Source: an uncultured Clostridia bacterium (GTDB lineage: Bacteria; Bacillota; Clostridia; Lachnospirales; Lachnospiraceae). From it: 5,152 nucleotides of DNA. The DNA lies in NCBI GenBank assembly GCA_946620335.1, contig CAMONF010000315.1:1-5152 (forward strand), read 5' to 3'. Positions 1 through 5,152 of this stretch are shown here, in pieces. Made by a program: the position numbers and the translations under genes. The notes beneath the pieces are model-generated. The model saw only the letters and a list, made by a program, of their open reading frames with translations. It had not been told where the DNA came from and made no database searches. Every line of letters starts with the position of its first letter. The stretch's first letter is position 1.

Positions 1-93
1 ATGAGCGCAGCAACAGCAATCCGAAATGGTGAGTTTTTCACGCTTCCTTCGAATAGACCATGGGAATCTATCAGCCGGAGCGGATTGGAATGA
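1..93 (+). CDS. 3' end of an upstream gene (partial, unidentified)
   Basis: A reading frame is open from the first base to a TGA at 91-93 and encodes 30 residues, beginning MSAATAIRNGEFF and ending SRSGLE. An ATG falls on base 1, but with nothing visible upstream it may be an internal methionine, so I treat this as the tail of a longer gene. The stop lies 24 bases before the ATG of the PreA-like gene, a spacing typical of an operon. The SAATAIRNG stretch loosely recalls the last helix of some FAD-dependent oxidoreductases. That would be attractive because the next gene lacks a flavin/NAD(P) module, but the resemblance is too short to support an assignment. It could also be non-coding. Confidence 0.4.
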   Translation: MSAATAIRNGEFFTLPSNRPWESISRSGLE

Positions 94-105
94 CAGCGAG
101 TGGAT

Positions 106-110
106 GGAGG
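106..110 (+). promoter_or_regulatory. Ribosome binding site deciding the PreA-like start
   Basis: GGAGG lies seven bases before the ATG at 118. An in-frame GTG at 100 would give six extra residues, but this Shine-Dalgarno sequence would then lie inside the coding region, so the ATG at 118 is preferred. Confidence 0.85.
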
Positions 111-117
111 AATAAAA

Positions 118-1614
118 ATGTTTGAGAAAAAATTGTTTCGCTCGGATATGCTTAAGTGTGTGCTCTGTCAGCACGCCCCTTGTACAAGCTCCTGCGTAAA
201 ACTTGATCCGGCAGGTCTGCTTCGAAGCATATGGTTTGACAATGAGAAAACCGCCGCATCAAGATTCCCGACAGTTAATCCCTGCCTGAATTGCTCCGCC
301 CCTTGCGAGAGCGCCTGTGTCCGGCCGCATGAGGTTCCCATCCGGGAGTTGATGACGCGGCTGCACGACGAGGTAAAGCCGGAGCTGGAGCTCCCTCTGC
401 CGGAAGAGGAGAGCAGGCTTCGCACGGACCTGTGTGGATTTACGCTGGAAAATCCGTTCCTGCTCTCGTCCTCTGTGGTGGCCAGCACCTATGACATGTG
501 CGAGCGCGCCTTTGAGGCGGGCTGGGCAGGCGTTGCTTTCAAGACCATTTGCTCCTTCGATATACACGAAGCGTCGCCACGCTTTTCCGCTATCACGGGA
601 GATAACGGAAACATCGTCGGCTTCAAGAATATCGAACAGCTCTCCGACCACAGCGTAGCGGAAAACATGGAGATCTTCCGACGACTGAAAGAGAAATATC
701 CCGGCAAATTCATTCTGGCCTCCATCATGGGGCAGAATGAAGCGGAGTGGGAAGAGCTGTCCAGGCTCTGCGAGGAGAACGGCGCGGATGCCATTGAGCT
801 GAACTTTTCCTGCCCCAACATGATGGATGACGGCCTCGGCTCGGACATCGGCCAGGTCCCGGAGCTGGTGGAGCGATTCACAACTGCGGCAAGGCGGGGA
901 ACAAGGCTTCCGATCCTTGCCAAGCTCACGCCAAATGTGGCGACTATGAGTCCGGCTGGTGAGGCAGCAAAGCGCGGTGGCGCAGATGGAATCGCTGCCA
1001 TCAATACGATTAAGAGTATTATCGGAGTAAATCCCCATACCTACGTTTCCTCCCCTGCAGTGCATGGGATGTCTGCCGTGGGTGGTTACAGCGGCAATGC
1101 GGTCAAGCCCATTGCCCTGCGTTTTATCGCGGAGTTGGGGCAGAATCCTGAAATTCAGGGCATGCACATCAGCGCTATGGGCGGTGTGGAGAATTGGTCA
1201 GACGCGCTGGAATTCATTTTGCTTGGCGCCGGCAGCGTTCAGGTCACGACAGCAGTGAGGCAGTACGGTTATCGCATCATCGACGACCTCAAAGCCGGAC
1301 TCAATTACTACCTTGCGGAAAAGGGATTTTCAAGTGTGAAAGAGGCCGTAGGGCTTGCATTGGATTCTGTCAGTGACACAACCGACGTATTGGAACGGGA
1401 TACTGTGGTCTTTCCGAGATTCAGACGTGAAAAGTGCATTGGGTGTGGAAGATGCGAGATTTCCTGTGCAGATGGCGGCCACCAGGCGATTCGATTGAAC
1501 GAGGAAAGAAGACCGATCCTGGACGGACAGAAATGTGTGGGCTGTCATCTCTGTATACTGGTTTGTCCGGAGCGGGCGATTTCTCCGGGCAGAAAACGCA
1601 TTTCACGAGCATGA
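118..1614 (+). CDS. preA: PreA-like dihydropyrimidine dehydrogenase subunit with extra N-terminal Fe-S domain
   Basis: Cytoplasmic iron-sulfur flavoprotein of 498 residues, related to the FMN-binding catalytic subunit PreA of bacterial NAD-dependent dihydropyrimidine dehydrogenase (uracil/thymine to the 5,6-dihydro forms). Seen in order: residues 14-67 carry eight cysteines in two groups (C14, C17, C22, C26 and C56, C59, C63, C67), like the N-terminal Fe-S domain of PreT/GltD; about 102-420 form a dihydroorotate-dehydrogenase-like FMN barrel with NFSCP at 229-233, N296-T297, GGYSGNAVKPIALR at 322-335, MGGVENW at 354-360 and GAGSVQVTT at 370-378; 440-483 hold two CxxCxxCxxxC ferredoxin motifs (C440, C443, C446, C450; C473, C476, C479, C483). 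E. coli PreA, as I recall it, lacks the N-terminal extension. No FAD or NAD(P) Rossmann domain is present, so an electron partner is needed. Residue 244, where mammalian enzymes have the catalytic cysteine, is Ile. Substrate is inferred from family only; another heterocycle is possible. Confidence 0.9.
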   Translation: MFEKKLFRSDMLKCVLCQHAPCTSSCVKLDPAGLLRSIWFDNEKTAASRFPTVNPCLNCSAPCESACVRPHEVPIRELMTRLHDEVKPELELPLPEEESRLRTDLCGFTLENPFLLSSSVVASTYDMCERAFEAGWAGVAFKTICSFDIHEASPRFSAITGDNGNIVGFKNIEQLSDHSVAENMEIFRRLKEKYPGKFILASIMGQNEAEWEELSRLCEENGADAIELNFSCPNMMDDGLGSDIGQVPELVERFTTAARRGTRLPILAKLTPNVATMSPAGEAAKRGGADGIAAINTIKSIIGVNPHTYVSSPAVHGMSAVGGYSGNAVKPIALRFIAELGQNPEIQGMHISAMGGVENWSDALEFILLGAGSVQVTTAVRQYGYRIIDDLKAGLNYYLAEKGFSSVKEAVGLALDSVSDTTDVLERDTVVFPRFRREKCIGCGRCEISCADGGHQAIRLNEERRPILDGQKCVGCHLCILVCPERAISPGRKRISRA

Positions 1615-1644
1615 GCAGGTACTTGCAGGATGCTGTTGGGTTGA

Positions 1645-1734
1645 CTGCTGAGCTTTCTACCTATTGTGAACCCCTTGATTCCGGCTCTGGAGTCCGTGTA
1701 TCAGTGGGCGGATGAGAAGATGAAGAAGAGATAA
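1645..1734 (+). pseudogene. Orphan C-terminal tail, membrane-protein-like
   Basis: Between the PreA-like gene and the MFS fragment, one frame reads LLSFLPIVNPLIPALESVYQ and continues WADEKMKKR to a TAA at 1732-1734. A hydrophobic stretch followed by a short amphipathic, lysine-rich end looks like the last membrane segment and cytoplasmic tail of a transporter. It has no start codon of its own: the same frame is closed by a TGA at 1642-1644, 30 bases after the stop of the PreA-like gene. I read it as the relic of a gene whose front was deleted. It is too short to name, and chance coding-like sequence cannot be excluded. Confidence 0.35.
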
Positions 1735-1772
1735 GGCAGGGAGAAACGGAAACAAATGCCAACAAAGGTTTT

Positions 1773-1997
1773 ATGAACAGACCGCTGTGGACCTTTTCCT
1801 TCATCCAGGCGGGATTTTGGATGAGCTTTTGCCTCAGCGTGAGTTTTGCGGCCGTGTATCTTCAGGGTCTGGGCTATTCCAACGGCGCGCTGGGGGCCAT
1901 TTTGGCCCTGGGCAGTGTCATGGGCATTCTTGTGTCCATATCCCTGTCCGCCTGGATCGACCGTGAAAATAGCATGCGAGTGAAGACATCCAGTTAA
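1773..1997 (+). pseudogene. Truncated MFS permease (N-terminal fragment)
   Basis: The 74-codon frame begins MNRPLWTFSFIQAGFWMSFC and encodes two likely membrane helices (about residues 8-30 and 40-60). These are followed by WIDR at 61-64, placed where MFS proteins have the loop between helices 2 and 3. The N terminus, with its Y-L-x-G-L-G-Y-S run at 29-36, resembles MFS-1-like permeases, which are normally about 400 residues. After residue 64 the similarity stops and ten unrelated residues lead to a TAA, so roughly five sixths of the protein is missing. The possible binding site is weak (AAAGG at 1764-1768). The stop is 15 bases before the methyltransferase gene, suggesting a deletion joined the permease front to that gene's leader. 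Translation of the fragment could still couple ribosomes to the next gene; transport activity is not expected. Confidence 0.7.
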
Positions 1998-2000
1998 AAC

Positions 2001-2006
2001 AGGGAG
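2001..2006 (+). promoter_or_regulatory. Ribosome binding site of the methyltransferase gene
   Basis: AGGGAG lies six bases before the first of two adjacent in-frame ATG codons (2013 and 2016). Either is usable; 2013 has the more usual spacing. Confidence 0.65.
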
Positions 2007-2012
2007 CATGGA

Positions 2013-4046
2013 ATGATGAGCGTAAATGAAAACAGATACTTTGAAACAGACGGAACAGTCAAGCCGGAGGCTCTCGCAGGCAATCCATGGCTTCGCTACC
2101 TGGTGTCTGCCGACCGGCCCTACTGGAATGTGGAGCGGATCGGCGAGATGGCCGATAAAAAGAAGAACGCCGCGCTGGCCTACTGCCTGAGGACGCTGGA
2201 CATTTTGGATGAGTCCGCCTCCGCCGCGGATCTTGATGACACAGATTATCGCCTTGTGAGGACGGTCCTTTGCTGGTCGGAGGTGGCCAAGGCGGGCTCC
2301 GCGGAGGACCGCCGGCGATGGCTCGCGCGCGGCTATCCGCTGGATATCCACAATGAAGCTTCCGCCATGATTTATGCCGACCATCACTGCGTCAGGCGCC
2401 CGGAGACGGACGCCGCCTTCCTTCTGATCAAGCTCCACGGGCTGCCGGGACAGTACGTTCGCGGAGAGTGCGGCATGGACAGCAGCATGGGCCTGGCTCC
2501 GGTGGCGGCGTCGATGGGTGAGAAGCGCTTTCTGGACGTCTTCATGGTCCTGAACGAATGCATTATCAGCGCCGTGGATCCTGCCATCTGGCAGAAGGTG
2601 TCCGGGAAAATAAAGGCATTCGGAAAATGTCTGGTGGATGGACATGCTGACGCGATGCCCGCTATGCAGCGGCTCAAAGCCTTGCTGCCGGAGTGTGGGG
2701 AGCCGGGAAAGAATGCTGTGTCCATGTTCGCGGCTCGTATTTTCCCCTTTTATGACCTCTGGTATTTTCAGTCCGCCCTGGAGCCCTTTGGATTTGCCAA
2801 CGCGGCCCGCATCTGTGAGAAGGCGGTCGAATACTTGGCCGGGTCAGATGGCGGGGCGGAAGAGATACGACATCTCAATTTCAAGCCCCTGGCGGATGCC
2901 ATGTATTACGACTATGTCGGCAAAAAGCATGTCAACGTCTACAAGCAGAGAATTCTGGAGAGATGGCTGGCGGATCCTGTGGAGTACGGCCAGCATGTGT
3001 CCTTCTCCTTTGAAAAGAACCGAATTTCCCTCCTGATCGGTGTCAAGTTCACGCCGGTCTGTGAGAAGTTGATCGATTTCTGCGTGGAAGCGGAGCGCTC
3101 AGGGATTCTCACTTATGAGAAGAGCATCACCATGCTCTACGATACCTTCGGATTCAGACGGGACGCCTTTGACCGGATGAATAACGAGGAGGGTTACCTG
3201 GCGACCATGAATGACGCCGACCAGAGCACGAAGCTCTCGATCCTCGATTACGTGAAGGGGGAGAGAATCGTCGACGTAGGTTCAGGCGGCGGTGTTCTTC
3301 TGGATGAGCTGGAGAGAAGGTTCCCGGACAGGGAGATCATCGGGACCGATATTTCAAGAAATGTGATAGAGACCCTCTTAAAGAAGCGGGAGGACCAGGG
3401 AAGCCGCTGGACGGCGGTCAGGCATAATTTCGTGGAGGGGCCTCTTGCGGAGAAGGCGGACACCATCATTTTCTCCTCCATCATCCATGAGATCTACTCC
3501 TACACGGACCTGGGGAAGGGAAAGTTCGACCTGCGGTCCATTGAGCTGGCCCTGAGATACGCCATCGATTCCCTGAATCCCGGCGGTCGCATTGTTATAC
3601 GGGACGGCGTAAAGACGCCGGATACGGGGAAAATGAAGATCCGCTTCAAGACCCCGGAGGGTCTGGATTTTTTCCGGCAGTTCCTAAGGGATTTCCGCGG
3701 GATGGACGGCCTCAGCGATGAGGAGAAATGCGCGGAGCTGAACGCTGATGAGCGTTCAGTTGTGACGGATATGAACTATGGAAGGGAATTCCTGTATACC
3801 TACACCTGGGGTGTGCAGTCATTTCCCCATGAGGTGCAGGAGTGCTTCGGCTACTTCCGCCTGGATGACTTCCGTAAGTTCTTCGCCGGACATGGCATGA
3901 CGGTGGTGGAGGCCCGGTCACTTCTCGAGGAGGGATATAAGACTCACTTAAGTCCGCTGGTGGAGATCAGCCGGCCGGATCCCGAAAAAGGGGAGGAGCC
4001 GATGGAATTCCCGGATTCCAATTGTATCGTCGTCGCTGAAAAATGA
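2013..4046 (+). CDS. Two-part class I SAM-dependent methyltransferase with uncharacterised N-terminal region
   Basis: 677 residues, soluble, no signal peptide or membrane segment. The C-terminal half is a class I methyltransferase: motif I VDVGSGGG at 420-427 binds S-adenosylmethionine; GTDIS at 444-448 ends in the acidic residue expected to bind ribose; DTIIFSSIIHEIYSYTD starts at 483; SLNPGGRIVIRDGV at 520-533 is the post-motif strand. The lead-in YLATMNDADQSTKL at 395-408 and the end PDSNCIVVAEK resemble a group of Firmicute methyltransferases known to me only as unnamed proteins. Residues 1 to about 390 match no domain I can name. They look mainly helical, with IHNEASAMIY at 112-121, LHGLPGQYVRGE at 141-152 and VDPAIW at 188-193 as distinctive stretches. 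The length, about 2.5 times a bare methyltransferase domain, points to a fusion. The methyl acceptor is unknown. It sits between a broken MFS permease gene and an AEC permease gene, probably in one operon with the PreA-like gene. The methyltransferase call is firm, the substrate open. Confidence 0.85.
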   Translation: MMSVNENRYFETDGTVKPEALAGNPWLRYLVSADRPYWNVERIGEMADKKKNAALAYCLRTLDILDESASAADLDDTDYRLVRTVLCWSEVAKAGSAEDRRRWLARGYPLDIHNEASAMIYADHHCVRRPETDAAFLLIKLHGLPGQYVRGECGMDSSMGLAPVAASMGEKRFLDVFMVLNECIISAVDPAIWQKVSGKIKAFGKCLVDGHADAMPAMQRLKALLPECGEPGKNAVSMFAARIFPFYDLWYFQSALEPFGFANAARICEKAVEYLAGSDGGAEEIRHLNFKPLADAMYYDYVGKKHVNVYKQRILERWLADPVEYGQHVSFSFEKNRISLLIGVKFTPVCEKLIDFCVEAERSGILTYEKSITMLYDTFGFRRDAFDRMNNEEGYLATMNDADQSTKLSILDYVKGERIVDVGSGGGVLLDELERRFPDREIIGTDISRNVIETLLKKREDQGSRWTAVRHNFVEGPLAEKADTIIFSSIIHEIYSYTDLGKGKFDLRSIELALRYAIDSLNPGGRIVIRDGVKTPDTGKMKIRFKTPEGLDFFRQFLRDFRGMDGLSDEEKCAELNADERSVVTDMNYGREFLYTYTWGVQSFPHEVQECFGYFRLDDFRKFFAGHGMTVVEARSLLEEGYKTHLSPLVEISRPDPEKGEEPMEFPDSNCIVVAEK

Positions 4047-4127
4047 ATACATATTGACAGGGAGGCTGCTCCTTGCAAAAGAGGAGCCATTCTTCCTGAG
4101 AAATTCAGAATGACATCAGGAGCAGAC
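4047..4127 (+). other. Gap between methyltransferase and permease genes with a small hairpin
   Basis: These 81 bases contain an inverted repeat, GCTCCT at 4068-4073 and AGGAGC at 4082-4087, with an 8-base loop. No T-run follows, so it is not an intrinsic terminator. It could be an mRNA processing or stability element, or chance. GGGAGG at 4060-4065 resembles a ribosome binding site but leads to no open frame. TTGACA at 4054-4059 looks like a -35 box but has no matching -10. Confidence 0.3.
4118..4122 (+). promoter_or_regulatory. Ribosome binding site deciding the AEC permease start
   Basis: AGGAG lies five bases before the ATG at 4128. The earlier in-frame ATG at 4110 has no comparable site and would place this sequence inside the gene, so 4128 is chosen. 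Confidence 0.75.
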
Positions 4128-5063
4128 ATGTACGCATTACTCAAGCTTCAATTTACTATTTTCGCACTGATCGGGATCGGAATGTTTCTTCGAAAGAGGA
4201 ACATGGTGGGCGCCGAGGGGCAGAGGAATATCACAGACCTGGTCATCAATCTCGTTCTGCCCTGTAATATCGTCATATCCTTCGTCCAGGACATAGACAA
4301 GAGCACCATCATTGAGTGTCTGCAGGTGCTGGTGATCTCTGCCGGCATTTTGCTCTTCAGCATGGTCTACGGCAGGATAGCCTACGGAAGGCTGGACGAA
4401 AAACGCAGGAAATGTCTCCTCTACGGGCTTCTCATATCCAACGCCGGTTTTCTTGGCAACCCCATCGCTCAAGGACTTTATGGGGATATGGGCCTTATGC
4501 TGGCCAGCATCTATCTGACGCCTGTGCGGATCATGATGTGGTCCGAGGGCGTCGCCCTTTTCAGCGGAACCAAGGATACAAAAGAGACTATACGAAAGGT
4601 AGTCACCCATCCCTGCGTCATCGCCTGCGTAGCGGGTATCGTCATCATGGTAACGAAGGTCTTCACTGGAGTCACGATTCTGCCGGATGTGCTCATCGAC
4701 CTCTTGACCACCATCGGGAAATGCAACACGGCCCTGTCCATGCTGGTCATCGGCATGATCGTGTCCAACGTCAGGCCCTCGGACTTCCTGGACAAGCTGG
4801 TCTTTCGTTATTCCATCGAGCGCCTCGTGCTCATCCCGGGCGTCATCGCTCTGGTCCTGCTGCCGCTTCTCAGGCTCGGCCTCATTTCGAGACTCATCAT
4901 GGGCCTCTGCGTGATCCTGGCCGCCATGCCGGCCGCGACCACGACCAGCATGCTTTCCGCCAAGTACGACTGCGCGCCGGAGTTCGCGGCCAAGATGGTC
5001 GTGGTATCGACGGTATTATCTATTCCTTCGATTTTCGTGTGGAGCCTGGTGCTTGCGGTGTGA
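4128..5063 (+). CDS. AEC family transporter (auxin efflux carrier / malonate permease type)
   Basis: Integral inner-membrane protein of 311 residues, the usual length for bacterial AEC (Mem_trans) carriers, which move small organic anions such as malate, malonate or lactate and some other metabolites. About ten hydrophobic segments are visible, roughly at 1-20, 35-52, 60-85, 96-115, 119-140, 160-180, 186-213, 222-245, 250-272 and 288-311. Family-like signatures: LVLPCNI at 42-48 in helix 2, SNAGFLGNPI at 104-113, GKCNTALSMLVIGM at 197-210 at the start of the second half, and MPAATTTSMLSAKYD from 267 followed by VVVSTVLSIPSIFVW. The two halves show the inverted five-helix repeat pattern known for the family. 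The gene is complete, with TGA at 5061-5063. Lying 81 bases downstream of the methyltransferase gene and on the same strand, it probably belongs to the same operon and may carry that pathway's substrate or product. The transported compound cannot be told from sequence. Confidence 0.88.
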   Translation: MYALLKLQFTIFALIGIGMFLRKRNMVGAEGQRNITDLVINLVLPCNIVISFVQDIDKSTIIECLQVLVISAGILLFSMVYGRIAYGRLDEKRRKCLLYGLLISNAGFLGNPIAQGLYGDMGLMLASIYLTPVRIMMWSEGVALFSGTKDTKETIRKVVTHPCVIACVAGIVIMVTKVFTGVTILPDVLIDLLTTIGKCNTALSMLVIGMIVSNVRPSDFLDKLVFRYSIERLVLIPGVIALVLLPLLRLGLISRLIMGLCVILAAMPAATTTSMLSAKYDCAPEFAAKMVVVSTVLSIPSIFVWSLVLAV

Positions 5064-5066
5064 ATT

Positions 5067-5112
5067 GTACCCCTTGTCAAGGACACAAGCGATTTTAGTT
5101 GGGGACTTTTTT
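5067..5112 (+). terminator. Possible Rho-independent terminator after the permease gene
   Basis: Four bases after the permease stop, GT-A-CCCC (5067-5073) can pair with GGGGAC (5101-5106) with one bulged A, and six T residues follow at 5107-5112. Inside, TTGT (5074-5077) can pair with ACAA (5085-5088) and shorten the loop, but 12 unpaired bases remain on the 3' side. The position and T-run are right for a terminator; the irregular stem makes this tentative. The bases after it, to 5152, hold no gene I can support. A minus-strand frame ending in TAA at 5119-5121 has only ten codons in view. Confidence 0.35.
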
Positions 5113-5152
5113 GGCCAGTTATGATTCGTGTTCTCCGTCCAATGGACATGGG

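Noticed and set aside
100..117. GTG at 100 as start of the PreA-like protein
   Set aside because: The Shine-Dalgarno GGAGG lies within this extension and is well spaced for the ATG at 118.
259..1167. Long minus-strand open frame (302 codons) opposite the PreA-like gene
   Set aside because: Its translation is low in complexity, has no recognisable domain and lies entirely over a clear coding gene. It is a shadow of codon bias.
1615..1734. Read-through of TGA (as Trp or selenocysteine) joining the PreA-like protein to the orphan tail
   Set aside because: Two TGA codons would have to be read, the PreA-like protein already ends at the usual place after its second ferredoxin motif, and no recoding hairpin is evident.
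1701..2645. Minus-strand open frame of 314 codons across the MFS fragment and the methyltransferase start
   Set aside because: The translation is rich in His, Arg and Gly with no domain, and it overlaps two better-supported + strand frames.
4054..4082. TTGACA as a promoter for the permease gene
   Set aside because: The bases 17 positions downstream (AAAAGA) are not a credible -10 box.
4316..5098. Second + strand frame (260 codons) inside the AEC permease gene
   Set aside because: Its His/Arg-rich translation is typical of an off-frame reading; the AEC frame carries the family motifs and membrane segments.
5119..5152. Minus-strand gene end (…DGEHES, stop at 5119-5121)
   Set aside because: Only ten codons are in view, with no recognisable similarity, so it cannot be told from chance.

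Overview
The window holds three intact genes and the remains of at least one broken transporter gene, all on the + strand. The DNA looks moderately GC-rich by eye. The clear AGGAG-type ribosome binding sites and the gene types suggest an anaerobic Firmicute of the Clostridia kind (inference; no rRNA or other taxonomic marker is present). Iron-sulfur clusters in the first enzyme fit an anaerobic lifestyle.

Layout. Positions 1-93 are the open 3' end of a reading frame running in from the left, not identifiable. Positions 118-1614 encode a 498-residue iron-sulfur flavoprotein of the dihydropyrimidine dehydrogenase PreA type, carrying an extra N-terminal eight-cysteine domain like that of PreT/GltD. 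Positions 1615-2012 are a decayed stretch: a 29-codon membrane-protein-like tail without a start (1645-1734), then the first about 64 residues of a major facilitator permease that stops abruptly (1773-1997). Positions 2013-4046 encode a 677-residue protein with a C-terminal class I S-adenosylmethionine methyltransferase domain and a large N-terminal region that I cannot assign. Positions 4128-5063 encode a complete AEC-family (auxin efflux carrier/malonate permease type) membrane transporter. The last 89 bases contain a possible terminator and no convincing gene.

How it may fit together. Same-strand order and short gaps (24 bases before the PreA-like gene, 15 before the methyltransferase gene, 81 before the permease gene) suggest one transcription unit. 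A reasonable but unproven reading is a small accessory operon that reduces or oxidises a pyrimidine-like or related heterocycle, methylates something, and moves a small anionic compound across the membrane. An earlier MFS permease in the same unit appears to have been lost by deletion. The most poorly understood element is the N-terminal half of the methyltransferase protein. I found no CRISPR array, tRNA, rRNA, phage gene or complete insertion sequence.
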